59,263 nucleotides of DNA, from the NCBI GenBank assembly GCA_025055075.1, contig JANWYV010000018.1:1-59263 (forward strand). The letters are read 5' to 3'. Numbering within the stretch: position 1 is the stretch's first letter; each line of letters opens with the position of its first letter. Positions 49,823-58,139 of this stretch are shown here, piece after piece. Origin of the DNA: Blastocatellia bacterium (lineage in GTDB: Bacteria > Acidobacteriota > Blastocatellia > HR10). A model generated the notes under the pieces. That model was not told the DNA's origin. It saw nothing but the letters and a program-made list of their open reading frames with translations, and did no database searches. The translations under genes were made by a program, and so were the position numbers.

Positions 49823-50447
49823 AGGCCTCTCCTGCTCCGCGAATCCTCTTACTCGCCGTATGCCCCTCTTCTTTCGGCACATTCACAGTGCCCACCACGT
49901 GATGATTCAATCGTTTCCGCAACTCGGCGCGAGCGCGACTGATGCGCGACATGACCGTCCCTGCCGGACAGCCGATGATTGCGGCGATCTGGCTGTAGCT
50001 GAATCCCTCCAGGAATCGCAAGACGATGACCTCGCGATAGACGGCGGGCAGACTCTCAATAGCGTGGCGAATCTCCTGTCCGAGGGAACGTTGTTCGTGC
50101 ATGACATCCGGACGATGTCGTTCGTCGGCGAGAGGGCGCCCCCTCATTCCCTCATCCTCCTCTTTAACGTCCAGTTCCTCGGTATCCTGCTGTCGCCGCT
50201 TTCGCCGCTGGTCGTTGATCCAGATGTTCCGCATGATCGTGAAGAGCCAAGCCTTGACATCGCCGGTCGGCAATCTCTGGGCCGCACCACGAAACGCGCG
50301 AAGATACGTCTCCTGCACCAAATCCTCCGCCTCCGTTCGGTCTCGCGTGAGCGCCATGGCGAAGTTGTACAGTCCCTCCAAATATTCCAGGGCTTGGCGC
50401 TCGAATTCGCGCTCGGCGTGATTCTGCGCTCGCCATCGCCGAATCAT
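49815..50447 (-). CDS. ECF-type RNA polymerase sigma factor (RpoE-like)
   Basis: Alternative sigma factor of 210 residues. The ATG at 50447 is preferred over a TTG six bases upstream because GAGGG is then seven bases away. Region 2 shows LYNFAMALTRDRTEAEDLVQETYLRAF (core binding) and VKAWLFTIMRNIWINDQRRKRRQ (promoter melting and -10 contact). A linker rich in Asp/Glu/Arg follows, then region 4 with SLPAVYREVIVLRFLEGFSYSQIAAIIGCPAGTVMSRISRARAELRKRL, the helix-turn-helix reading the -35. Its gene overlaps the start of the anti-sigma gene, so the pair is made together. The tail after region 4 (about 30 residues) is hydrophilic. Confidence 0.93.
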   Translation of the reverse strand: MIRRWRAQNHAEREFERQALEYLEGLYNFAMALTRDRTEAEDLVQETYLRAFRGAAQRLPTGDVKAWLFTIMRNIWINDQRRKRRQQDTEELDVKEEDEGMRGRPLADERHRPDVMHEQRSLGQEIRHAIESLPAVYREVIVLRFLEGFSYSQIAAIIGCPAGTVMSRISRARAELRKRLNHHVVGTVNVPKEEGHTASKRIRGAGEAYE

Positions 50448-50535
50448 CGTCAACCCTCGCCGCGAGAGCGCTCTCGGACGCTCGGCGCAAGCGTCATCGC
50501 TGCTCGCTCACTGAGAGAACACACTCGAGCGCGCC

Positions 50536-50544
50536 ATTTATTCC
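50536..50544 (-). promoter_or_regulatory. ECF-type -35-like element before the sigma gene
   Basis: GGAATAAAT on the minus strand (50536-50544), about 90 bases before the sigma start codon, resembles the GGAAT/GGAATA -35 motifs read by many ECF sigmas that regulate themselves. A matching -10 is not clear. A guess from motif form and position. Confidence 0.3.
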
Positions 50545-50560
50545 CCGCGATTCCAAGGCT

Positions 50561-52468
50561 TCAGGGAATGGTGATCTCGACCTGGTTCGACTCGGCTACA
50601 TTCCCGGCATTGTCGAAGACGCGGATCAGGAAATAATACGTGCGCCGTGGGAGGTCCAGGGGAAGCGTCCAGGTTTCGATCGTCCCCGCCGGTTGCGGAC
50701 GCGGTGGATCTTTGACCCGAGTGGCGAAGCGCAACGTGCTCGTCGTGATTGGCGACACGCTGTAACGAATATCGTAGAAAGCGGCCTGCCCCACGCGATC
50801 GTCATCTCCGGTCGCCGTCCAAGTGAGCGCGAGTGAAGCGGCACCGCTCATGAGACGCAAATCGGTAATCGGGGCTGGTGGGACCTCATCTCGATCGAGG
50901 GCGCGAAAGGCATTCACTCGTCCACCGGAGACGAGTTTCCCGGCCAGCTCTGGGATCCGATCGACGTTGGCCAGAAGGCGGACTTTCACCTGAATCGGCG
51001 CACTTTCGGGATAAGCCGAGTAGATCAACGCGGCGATACCGCTCACGATGGCCGTCGCTTGAGAGGTCCCATTCCCAGTGATGGTGCCACTGCTGCGTCC
51101 CAGCTCCGCCGAAAGATTCCGCGTCGTGAGGCCAAGGATCGCTACGCCCGGTGCCCCGATGTCCACGTTCACCCGCCCGTAGTTAGAAAAAGAAGCGAGC
51201 TGATTGAACCGATCCGTGGCCGCCACGGCGACGACGTTGTCAAGCCGCGTCGTGAGATACGAAGGGAGATAGGAGGCGACGTCGTTGTTTTGCCCATCGT
51301 TTCCAGCCGCAGCAAGGGCAATAAGGCCTGCGTCGTTGGCCGCGCTCAACGCGCGTTCGAGTCCAAGGCTCGTTCCCGGTCCGCCGAAGCTCATGTTGAG
51401 GACGCGCACGCCAAAGGGAGCCATCGTCACAGCGTAGTTCACGGCTTGGATGATCGCGGACGTCGGAAAATTCCCTCGTTCGTCTCCTGCTTTCAACGGA
51501 AGGAGGCGACTGCCCCAACTGACGCCGGCGATATCCAGGGCATTGTTGGTCTCGGCGGCTGCCAGGCTGCACATCCACGTCCCGTGTCCATTCTCATCGT
51601 CGGGCTCATTATCTCGGCGGATGAAGTCCCATCCGGAGACGTCGTCCACGAAGCCGTTGCGATCATCGTCCACGCCGTTGTTAGGGATCTCTCCGGGATT
51701 GACAAACAGCTTCCGCGCGAGATCGGGATGCGTGGCGTCAATGCCAGTGTCGATGACGGCGATGACCACGTTCGGGTTGCCCGTCGTGATGTCCCACGCC
51801 TCTGGGGCCCCGATATCCGCGCGTCGCTCCAAGAAGACGTTGCGGTCGCGAAGATACCATTGAAGGCCGAAGAGCGGATCGTTGGGCACGATTTGGGGAC
51901 GGAGCACGATATCGGGTTCGGCGAATTCGATCGCCGTCGGATACCGGCGCATGAGCGTCTCCGCCAATCGCGGAGGATCAACGGGGTGGTCGAACTTGAG
52001 CAGCATCAGACGGTCTAAGCCAAAGCGTTCCAGAAGGAGTGCGGCCTCCGAGAGCGAGCGCGGCGCTCGTCGCGCCAGCACTTGACTCGCCCTCTGGCGA
52101 TCGCGGGGGAGAGGGAGCGCGGGACTCAGGCGCACGATCTCGCGGAGCCCAGCCATCCTGACGAGGTCTCGAAAGATCCCTTCCGGCTGCTTCTCGGCGG
52201 CGACTGTAGCTTCGGACGGAAGCGGCACGCCCGGACGGAAGCCGACGATCAGGTGAGTGGGGACATATTGCGGTCGCTTCGATTGAGCAAAAGCCGACGG
52301 AATGGGTAAGTGAGCCGAACGCTTCATCGCGCCACCAGCGGCGGCCCACAGGATCAGGAGGAAGCTGAGCGCGATACGAAGGCGCCTCTGCGCAGCCTCA
52401 ACAGTCTGAGGTCGGTCGCTCCCGCTCGCGCAGGACGACGCGCGAATGCGATGCCGAACCCGTCTCAT
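50561..52468 (-). CDS. Secreted S8 (subtilisin-like) serine protease with C-terminal fibronectin III-like domain
   Basis: Exported peptidase of 635 residues from the ATG at 52468; a GTG at 52549 would add 27 residues. The hydrophobic segment at about 33-46 (LSFLLILWAAAGGA) acts as signal peptide or anchor. A pro-domain of about 170 residues follows. The catalytic triad is Asp240 in AVIDTGID, His295 in NGHGTWM and Ser469 in GNGTSQATA; the usual HGTHV is HGTWM and GTSMA is GTSQA, so accessory residues differ. Aspartate-rich loops (NNGVDDDRNGFVDD) probably bind calcium. Residues about 530-630 form a fibronectin-like module (PITDLRLMSGAASLALTWTA). It lies upstream of the sigma gene on the same strand, 113 bases away. 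Confidence 0.9.
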   Translation of the reverse strand: MRRVRHRIRASSCASGSDRPQTVEAAQRRLRIALSFLLILWAAAGGAMKRSAHLPIPSAFAQSKRPQYVPTHLIVGFRPGVPLPSEATVAAEKQPEGIFRDLVRMAGLREIVRLSPALPLPRDRQRASQVLARRAPRSLSEAALLLERFGLDRLMLLKFDHPVDPPRLAETLMRRYPTAIEFAEPDIVLRPQIVPNDPLFGLQWYLRDRNVFLERRADIGAPEAWDITTGNPNVVIAVIDTGIDATHPDLARKLFVNPGEIPNNGVDDDRNGFVDDVSGWDFIRRDNEPDDENGHGTWMCSLAAAETNNALDIAGVSWGSRLLPLKAGDERGNFPTSAIIQAVNYAVTMAPFGVRVLNMSFGGPGTSLGLERALSAANDAGLIALAAAGNDGQNNDVASYLPSYLTTRLDNVVAVAATDRFNQLASFSNYGRVNVDIGAPGVAILGLTTRNLSAELGRSSGTITGNGTSQATAIVSGIAALIYSAYPESAPIQVKVRLLANVDRIPELAGKLVSGGRVNAFRALDRDEVPPAPITDLRLMSGAASLALTWTATGDDDRVGQAAFYDIRYSVSPITTSTLRFATRVKDPPRPQPAGTIETWTLPLDLPRRTYYFLIRVFDNAGNVAESNQVEITIP

Positions 52469-52722
52469 CGCCTGGTCAGTGTAGCACCGGTCGAGAGCAT
52501 CCACAAGCTCATCCCGGCGGATCGAGTCCCTCGCGATTTCAGACTTCACATCAACGCTGTGCGCTAACTGAGAAAAACGGATTCGCGTCGTGGAGGGAGT
52601 CAGGAGGGGTCTCGATCTATCGTAAGACTCGGCAATTTCGGGATTTAGTTCGAAAGTGGTGAATCTCCAAAGAGGTCATGCGCTGGATTCGACAAAACAA
52701 GCGCGTCGCGTCCAAAATCTCC
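52469..52722. other. Non-coding stretch before the EPS operon promoter
   Basis: Between the S8 protease start and the EPS promoter I see no convincing gene. A weak in-frame extension of the protease gene to a GTG at 52549 lies here. Nothing else is recognised. Confidence 0.4.
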
Positions 52723-52751
52723 TTGACATTGCGAGGGGCGAAACCTACAAT
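52723..52751 (+). promoter_or_regulatory. Strong sigma70 promoter of the EPS operon
   Basis: TTGACA (52723-52728), 17-base spacer, TACAAT (52746-52751): 11 of 12 consensus bases. Start near 52758, giving a leader of about 180 bases to the first certain gene at 52940. Confidence 0.75.
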
Positions 52752-52775
52752 ACGGGCCAATGGAGTCAGGAGCAT

Positions 52776-52865
52776 ATGCGAGCGGCGAAAGGAGATGGAG
52801 GCGGCCTCGTTGGTCTTGGGCGATGGCGTGCTGGCGCATCCCACGAGCGTCTCCTATGGCGATGA
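52776..52865 (+). CDS. Possible 29-codon leader ORF of the EPS operon
   Basis: About 18 bases after the expected transcription start, an ATG with CAGGAG four bases upstream opens a 29-codon frame (MRAAKGDGGGLVGLG, ending in SHERLLWR). It has many glycines and arginines but no known fold. It could be an attenuation or coupling leader, or chance. Another frame that runs to 52950 overlaps the start of the next gene but lacks a good start. Confidence 0.3.
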   Translation: MRAAKGDGGGLVGLGRWRAGASHERLLWR

Positions 52866-52939
52866 GTGGAGCGCTGAAGGGCCCGTGCGAGCGGACAGGC
52901 CCATGCGACGCGCGAACGTTCTCGTGAAGGAGCGAATGG

Positions 52940-53941
52940 ATGAGGAGTAGGGGCTGCGGACATCGAGTGGTGAGATGGGGAATCGGGTGCGCCGTGCTCG
53001 TCCTCATGGTTGGAGCGTGGACAAGCCGTGGGTCGGCGGAGATGGCCGATGAATCGGTGGCCGAGAGTCGCGGACCGCATCCTTTGGCATTGAAGGGAGA
53101 AAATCCCCCCGCGCGCGCAATCCTGGGTGAGGTGATCATCGTCGGGGATGGTCTTGTGCGGCTCAATGGCGTTCCGATCTTTTGGGGAAGCGCCGTCGTG
53201 GACGGGAGCGATATTGAGACGACATCGAGCATGGCCTTTGTGCGGTTGCGCGACAGCCGGGGAGTAATCTTCATCGGCCCGACCAGTCGAGTGCGGATCG
53301 CGCGCGAGCGCTCGCGCGTACGCGTGCGTGTGCTCTACGGTGAGGCGACGATCCGAAGTCAAGACGAGATCGAAGTCGAAGGGCCGGATCGTTCCCTTCG
53401 CTTGAGTCCGCGACATGGTCAAGGGACATCGAAGGGAGCAGCGATTTATTCGCTCTTCGTGCGCGAGGAGAGGCTGTTCGTTCGCCCGGTGGATGAGCGC
53501 TCTCGGTCCAGTGAGACGCTTCGTGCCATCGCGCCAGAAATGGTCGCGGGGCTCGCTATGTTGCCGCTTTTACAGCGGGACGAGCGCGCGCGCGTGGGAT
53601 ATTCGCCGGGACCGATGCTTGTGCCGGACGTGACCGAGCGCCCCCCACTGGTGATTCAGTGTCGGGCAGAGAAGCTGTTTGGTTATGGGCTTCGGGTCGT
53701 CGGGCGAGTCGCCTTGGGCACGACGCCGATTGGAGGAGCACCTGTGATCGTCCGCGTGCTGTTTCGGAATCGGCTTCCTAGCCTGACAGTGATGAATGTC
53801 GTCACAGGGGCTGATGGACCTTTCCTCGGCCACTACCAGGCCCTCTTTGCGGCGACGCCCGCTGATCTGGCGGCTGGAGGCGTCGTCGAAGTCGTGACGC
53901 AAGTCGGGCGGGAGATCGCCACTAACCGGTGTGGGTTTTGA
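52940..53941 (+). CDS. FecR-like secreted protein of unknown role, first gene of the EPS operon
   Basis: Not a family I can name with certainty. The ATG at 52940 has AAGGAG eight bases upstream. A basic N-terminus and hydrophobic core (residues 10-32, GIGCAVLVLMVGAW) form a signal peptide. Residues about 60-150 resemble FecR-type beta proteins (AILGEVIIVGDGLVRLNGVPIFWGSAVVDGSDIETTSSMAFVRL, then IFIGPTSRVRI), in which a helical repeat of strand motifs controls surface signalling or capsular genes. The remainder (to 333) has no recognised domain and ends in a Cys-Gly-Phe. The next gene starts 50 bases downstream. FecR-like proteins near Wza are seen in several EPS operons and may sense or scaffold; no FecI-like sigma is beside it. 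Confidence 0.6.
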   Translation: MRSRGCGHRVVRWGIGCAVLVLMVGAWTSRGSAEMADESVAESRGPHPLALKGENPPARAILGEVIIVGDGLVRLNGVPIFWGSAVVDGSDIETTSSMAFVRLRDSRGVIFIGPTSRVRIARERSRVRVRVLYGEATIRSQDEIEVEGPDRSLRLSPRHGQGTSKGAAIYSLFVREERLFVRPVDERSRSSETLRAIAPEMVAGLAMLPLLQRDERARVGYSPGPMLVPDVTERPPLVIQCRAEKLFGYGLRVVGRVALGTTPIGGAPVIVRVLFRNRLPSLTVMNVVTGADGPFLGHYQALFAATPADLAAGGVVEVVTQVGREIATNRCGF

Positions 53942-53991
53942 ACGCGAGCCGGGGCGTCCCGGCACGGCGTGAAGCAAAGGGAGAGGGGGTT

Positions 53992-55011
53992 ATGGGGATT
54001 TTGAACCTCGCGATTATTTTCGGACTTTGTGGGAGCGTTCTGGTGGAGGGAACGCAGGCGCCGAGCGCGCGCCCACCAGCTCCTGCTGTCCAAGAAGGGC
54101 AGCAAGGGGCGCCGCCGATGCTCTCGTGGCCCGATGAGGAGGAGGAATATGTCATTGGCCCCGAAGACGTGTTGGAGATTCGCGTCTTCGAGCAACCGGA
54201 TCTGAGCGGCGAGGTGCGCGTCTCCCTCAAAGGATACATTCGCATCCTCCCCTTTCCGGAGCCGATCAAAGCCGCGGGATATACGGAGCATCAACTGGCC
54301 GAGATCATTCGCGAGAAGCTCATGGCCTTATTCAAGAATCCCCAGGTGGTCGTTCGCGTGAAAGAGTCGCGCAGCCGATTTGTGGCTGTGATCGGCGCGG
54401 TCCGCAAGCCGGATCGGTATGAGGTCGTGCGCGGCATGCGCCTGCTGAATCTCTTAGCGGCGGCCGGAGGGGTGACTGAAAATGCGGGCAATATGGTGCA
54501 CATCATCCGCACGGGGAAGCGGCCCGTGCGATCGGCAGAAGCGGAGCGCCCTTCGAGCGAGAATGAAGTGGAACCGCAATTGGAGATCGTGGACCTCCGA
54601 CAGCTACTGAGCGGACAGTGGGACTTGGTCAACACGCGCGTCTATCCGGGAGACATCGTGAGCGTGCCCGAGGCCGATCAGATCTTCGTGACGGGGAACG
54701 TCGTCAGCCCCAACGCCTTTCGGATTCGCGGCGATATGACGCTCACCAAGGCGATCGCGCTCGCTGGCGGTCTGCGTCCGCATTCTCAGAAGAACAAGGT
54801 GACAATCCTGCGACACGTGCCGGGACGAGGCGAGCGGGTGGAGATCGTTGTGGACTTAGATAAGGTGGAGCGCGACCAGGTGAAGGACGTGCCGCTTGAG
54901 CCCAACGACATCGTCTTCGTGCCTTCCTCCTCGATGCGCAACGTGGGGATGGCGATGTTGAACGCGTTCAGCTTGGGAGCGGCTTCGCAGCTGATCTGGC
55001 TCTTACGATGA
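53992..55011 (+). CDS. Wza-like outer-membrane polysaccharide export protein (SLBB domains)
   Basis: Exopolysaccharide/capsule exporter. The ATG at 53992 has AAAGGGAGAGGGGG upstream; residues 1-20 form a signal peptide (GILNLAIIFGLCGSVLVEG). The Poly_export domain (about 50-130) reads YVIGPEDVLEIRVFEQPDL and EHQLAEIIREKLMALFKNPQVVVRV. Two SLBB modules follow: VAVIGAVRKPDRYEVVRGMRLLNLLAAAGG and IFVTGNVVSPNAFRIRGDMTLTKAIALAGGL. The short C-terminal hydrophobic piece (MLNAFSLGAASQLIWLL) could be the outer-membrane helix. Length is 339. No lipobox is evident. It forms a translocon with the Wzc-like kinase encoded next (18 bases on). Confidence 0.9.
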   Translation: MGILNLAIIFGLCGSVLVEGTQAPSARPPAPAVQEGQQGAPPMLSWPDEEEEYVIGPEDVLEIRVFEQPDLSGEVRVSLKGYIRILPFPEPIKAAGYTEHQLAEIIREKLMALFKNPQVVVRVKESRSRFVAVIGAVRKPDRYEVVRGMRLLNLLAAAGGVTENAGNMVHIIRTGKRPVRSAEAERPSSENEVEPQLEIVDLRQLLSGQWDLVNTRVYPGDIVSVPEADQIFVTGNVVSPNAFRIRGDMTLTKAIALAGGLRPHSQKNKVTILRHVPGRGERVEIVVDLDKVERDQVKDVPLEPNDIVFVPSSSMRNVGMAMLNAFSLGAASQLIWLLR

Positions 55012-55029
55012 AGTGGGGAGGAGATTCGT

Positions 55030-57339
55030 ATGGCTGAGTCCAACGAGAAGCCTTCTCTTCCAGCGACGCCCCCGGAGCGGTCGTCGCTGCAGGCTCCCGG
55101 GGCAGCGTCAGGGCCTGTGATGAAGTTCTATCCGGCGAGCGTCTTTCGCGAGGAGGAGGGAAGGGAGCGCGATGTCCATTTGCTCGACTATTGGCGGGTG
55201 ATCAAAAAGCGGCGATGGATCGTGTTGAGCGTCCTGTTGGTGGTCGTCACCATCGTGACGATCCGCATGTATCAATTGCCGGTCATCTACGAGGCCACGG
55301 GGCGGATCATCATCAATCCGCAATTGCCCCTGCGGGTGACGCGGGAGAGGGAGACCAGCGCTGATCTCTCCTCCAACGACGCGCAGTATCTGGAGACGCA
55401 GCAGAACGTCTTGCGGAGTCGCGAGCTGGCGCGGCGCGTCATCGAGGCGCTCCATTTGGAGCGACATCCGGAGTTCGCCGACATCACGACGCGCGTCGCG
55501 GATCCGGATCGGCGGCGCGTGTTGCTCATTGATCGCTTCCTGGCGAATCTCAAGGTCGAACTCGTGCGCAATACGCGCGTGGTGGCCGTCACCTACAGCG
55601 CGCACGATCCGCAGTTGGCGGCGCGCGCCGTCAATGAGTTGTTCACCCAGTACGGCGAGTACATGCTCGAGGCGCGCTCGGATTCGACCCGCAAGGCGAC
55701 CGAGTGGTTGCAGGAGCAATTGGCCCTTTTGCGCGATCGCGCCGAGAAGGCGCAAGAGGAGTTGGTTCGCTATAGCCGAGAGAACGAAATTGTGCAGCTC
55801 AGCGAGAATCAGACGATCACGGTCGAGCGATTGGCCGATTTGAATCGGCGCTTGATCGAGGCCGAGACCGATCGCATTCGGGCCGAGACGCTCTATCGGC
55901 TGAGTCGCGAAGGCGAAGTGGATGCCTTGCCTCCGGTATTGGCCGATCCGCAGATTCAGGCATTGAACGCTCGCTTGGCCGAGCTGCGGCAAGAGTTGGC
56001 GCAGCTCAATGTCGAATATCAACCGACGCATCCGCGCGTCGCTCGCGTGCGCGAGCAGATCGCCGAAGTCGAACGCCAACTCGTGCTAGCCAAGCGGCGT
56101 ATTTTGGCCAACATTGAGGCCGAATACAAAGCGGCCGTGCGACGGGAGAGCGATCTTCGTGCGGCCTTAGAGCGGCAGCGGGCCGAGACGCTCCGTCAGA
56201 ACGAGCGAGCCATCGAATTGAGCTTGCGCAAGCGCGAGGTGGAGGTGACGACGCAACTTTATGAGGGCTTGCTCGAGAAACTCAACGACGTGAAGTTGCT
56301 CTCGACGTTGACGACCACCAACGTTCAAATTCTCGATAAAGCCGAGATTCCCTTGCGCCCAGCGCGGCCCCGCAAGCTCTTCAACATCGGACTCAGCGTG
56401 CTCGTCGGACTCATCCTCGGCGTTGGCCTCGCCCTCTTCGTCGAGTATTTGGACAACACGGTCAAATCTGCCGAGGACGTGGATCGCCTGCTCGGCCTGC
56501 CGGTGCTCGGATTAGTGCCGGCGTTGGAGAGCTTGGAGCGGAAGCGATGGGCCACTTTGCCGCGCCTCCATCGAGCGAAGGAGGAGGAGCGCCCGGTCCT
56601 CATCAGTCAGCGGCAGCGGTCGAGCTTCGCCGAGGCCTTCCGCACATTGCGCACCTCGGTTTTGCTCTCGCATGCCGAACATCCGCCGCGCACGATCCTA
56701 TTCACCTCAAGTAGTCCGGGCGAAGGGAAGACGACGACCGCCGTCAACACGGCGATCTCGCTCGCGCAAATGGGCGCGCGCGTCCTTCTCATCGATGGCG
56801 ACTTGCGCAAGCCCGGGCTTCACAAAGCCCTGAACGTGAAGAATCATCCGGGGCTCTCGGCCTATCTGACGCGTCCGCTCGAGGTGGATGCCGTTATCCT
56901 TCATCAACCGGCGGAGAATCTCTTCGTGATCCCCGCCGGCGCGATCCCACCGAATCCCTCGGAACTCCTGGGATCGGCCAAGATGCGGGAGTTGCTCGCG
57001 CAGGTGAGCGAGCGCTACGACTTCATATTGGTGGATTCGCCCCCGGCTTCCACGCCCGATGCGCTCGTGCTCTCGGCGCTGGTGGATGGCGTCATCCTCA
57101 TCATTCGCTGCGGAGAGACGCCGCGCGAGTTGGTGCATCGTGCGCATCAGGCACTCCTGGATGTGAACGCGCGCATTTTCGGCGTCGTTCTCAATCGCGT
57201 GGACGTGACTCAGGACGGATACTCGTACTACTACCGCTACTACTACGCGAGCGATCGCGAGGCGGAAGAGCGCGAGGAACGCGCGGGAACGCCTCCGACG
57301 ATCGCCGACGACCGTTCGTCTTCGGAAGGCGCGTCGTGA
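55030..57339 (+). CDS. Wzc-like polysaccharide co-polymerase and tyrosine autokinase
   Basis: PCP-2a/BY-kinase of 769 residues that controls chain length and export. The ATG follows AGGAGATTC. An N-terminal cytoplasmic tail leads to the first helix (about 60-80, WIVLSVLLVVVTIVTI), a periplasmic region with Wzz block and coiled coils (about 180-430), and a second helix at about 452-475 (LFNIGLSVLVGLILGVGLALFVEYL). The kinase has Walker A SSSPGEGKTTT (Lys567), Walker A' LLIDGDLRKPG (Asp589, Asp591) and Walker B FILVDSPPAS. The tail carries a tyrosine cluster (Tyr731, 733-735, 737-739) for autophosphorylation. A PHP-type phosphatase follows with overlapping codons. Confidence 0.94.
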   Translation: MAESNEKPSLPATPPERSSLQAPGAASGPVMKFYPASVFREEEGRERDVHLLDYWRVIKKRRWIVLSVLLVVVTIVTIRMYQLPVIYEATGRIIINPQLPLRVTRERETSADLSSNDAQYLETQQNVLRSRELARRVIEALHLERHPEFADITTRVADPDRRRVLLIDRFLANLKVELVRNTRVVAVTYSAHDPQLAARAVNELFTQYGEYMLEARSDSTRKATEWLQEQLALLRDRAEKAQEELVRYSRENEIVQLSENQTITVERLADLNRRLIEAETDRIRAETLYRLSREGEVDALPPVLADPQIQALNARLAELRQELAQLNVEYQPTHPRVARVREQIAEVERQLVLAKRRILANIEAEYKAAVRRESDLRAALERQRAETLRQNERAIELSLRKREVEVTTQLYEGLLEKLNDVKLLSTLTTTNVQILDKAEIPLRPARPRKLFNIGLSVLVGLILGVGLALFVEYLDNTVKSAEDVDRLLGLPVLGLVPALESLERKRWATLPRLHRAKEEERPVLISQRQRSSFAEAFRTLRTSVLLSHAEHPPRTILFTSSSPGEGKTTTAVNTAISLAQMGARVLLIDGDLRKPGLHKALNVKNHPGLSAYLTRPLEVDAVILHQPAENLFVIPAGAIPPNPSELLGSAKMRELLAQVSERYDFILVDSPPASTPDALVLSALVDGVILIIRCGETPRELVHRAHQALLDVNARIFGVVLNRVDVTQDGYSYYYRYYYASDREAEEREERAGTPPTIADDRSSSEGAS

Positions 57340-58073
57340 TTGATCTGCATTGCCATCTTCTGCCCGGCGTGGACGATGGGCCGAGGACGTGGGAAGAAGC
57401 CATCGCGCTCGGCGTTCGGCTTGCGGAAGAAGGGGTCACGCTCGCTGTGACCACGCCCCATGTCTTTTGGGGACGTTCTCCGAATCCCGCGCCGGAGCAG
57501 ATTCAAGAGGGCGTCGCACAGTTGAACCGAGCGCTCCAGGGGCGCTTGCGCGTCCTCCCGGGCGCGGAGGTGCGGATCGTCCCCGAACTGAGGGCGTGGG
57601 CCGACCGCGTGATGCGTTCGGCGGTAGATGGAGATCGGGCGCTTCTTCTGAACGGCACATCGTATGTGCTCTTGGAATTTCCGTCCGAGGTCGTTCCTTC
57701 GGGCGCCGACCGGCTCTTCTTCGAGCTGCTGACGGCTGGGGTTCGACCGATCCTCGCGCATCCTGAGCGAAACGCCGCACTGCGGCATCGGCCCGAGCGA
57801 TTGCGTCACTTCGTGGCGCAAGGATGCTACGTTCAAGTGGACGCCCCCTCTCTTCTCGGGGATTATGGACGCGAGGCGCAACGAGTCGCTCAGCGCTGGA
57901 TCGAGGCGGGGTGGGCGCACGTCATCGCATCCGATGCGCATAGCCTTCGCACGCGCCCGCCCAAGTTGCGACGCGCTTGGGAGCATATCGTTCGAGCCTA
58001 CGGAGAGGCCGTCGCGCGCGCGTTGTTCATCGAGAATCCGAAGGCGATCGTAGAGGGAGCGGATCTCTCTTAG
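57336..58073 (+). CDS. PHP-domain tyrosine-protein phosphatase (CpsB/YwqE-like)
   Basis: Metal-dependent phosphatase that removes phosphate from the BY-kinase tyrosine tail. The GTG start at 57336 overlaps the kinase stop (GTGA). In 245 residues: IDLHCHLLPGVDDGPRTWEEA (His5, His7 metal ligands), VTTPHVFWG, VLPGAEVRIVPEL, YVLLEFPSE, RPILAHPERNAALRHRPE, VQVDAPSLLGDYG and VIASDAHSLRTRPPKL. All metal-binding motifs of the PHP family are present. Gene order kinase-phosphatase is typical of Gram-positive cps operons and is also common in Acidobacteriota and Deltaproteobacteria. Dephosphorylation lets the Wzc oligomer cycle during polymer export. Confidence 0.92.
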   Translation: MIDLHCHLLPGVDDGPRTWEEAIALGVRLAEEGVTLAVTTPHVFWGRSPNPAPEQIQEGVAQLNRALQGRLRVLPGAEVRIVPELRAWADRVMRSAVDGDRALLLNGTSYVLLEFPSEVVPSGADRLFFELLTAGVRPILAHPERNAALRHRPERLRHFVAQGCYVQVDAPSLLGDYGREAQRVAQRWIEAGWAHVIASDAHSLRTRPPKLRRAWEHIVRAYGEAVARALFIENPKAIVEGADLS

Positions 58074-58139
58074 ATTCTGGCGCGACGTCGCGCGGAAGCG
58101 GAAGATCGAGTTCGCGTACCGGCTCGCGTGAGAACGGAC

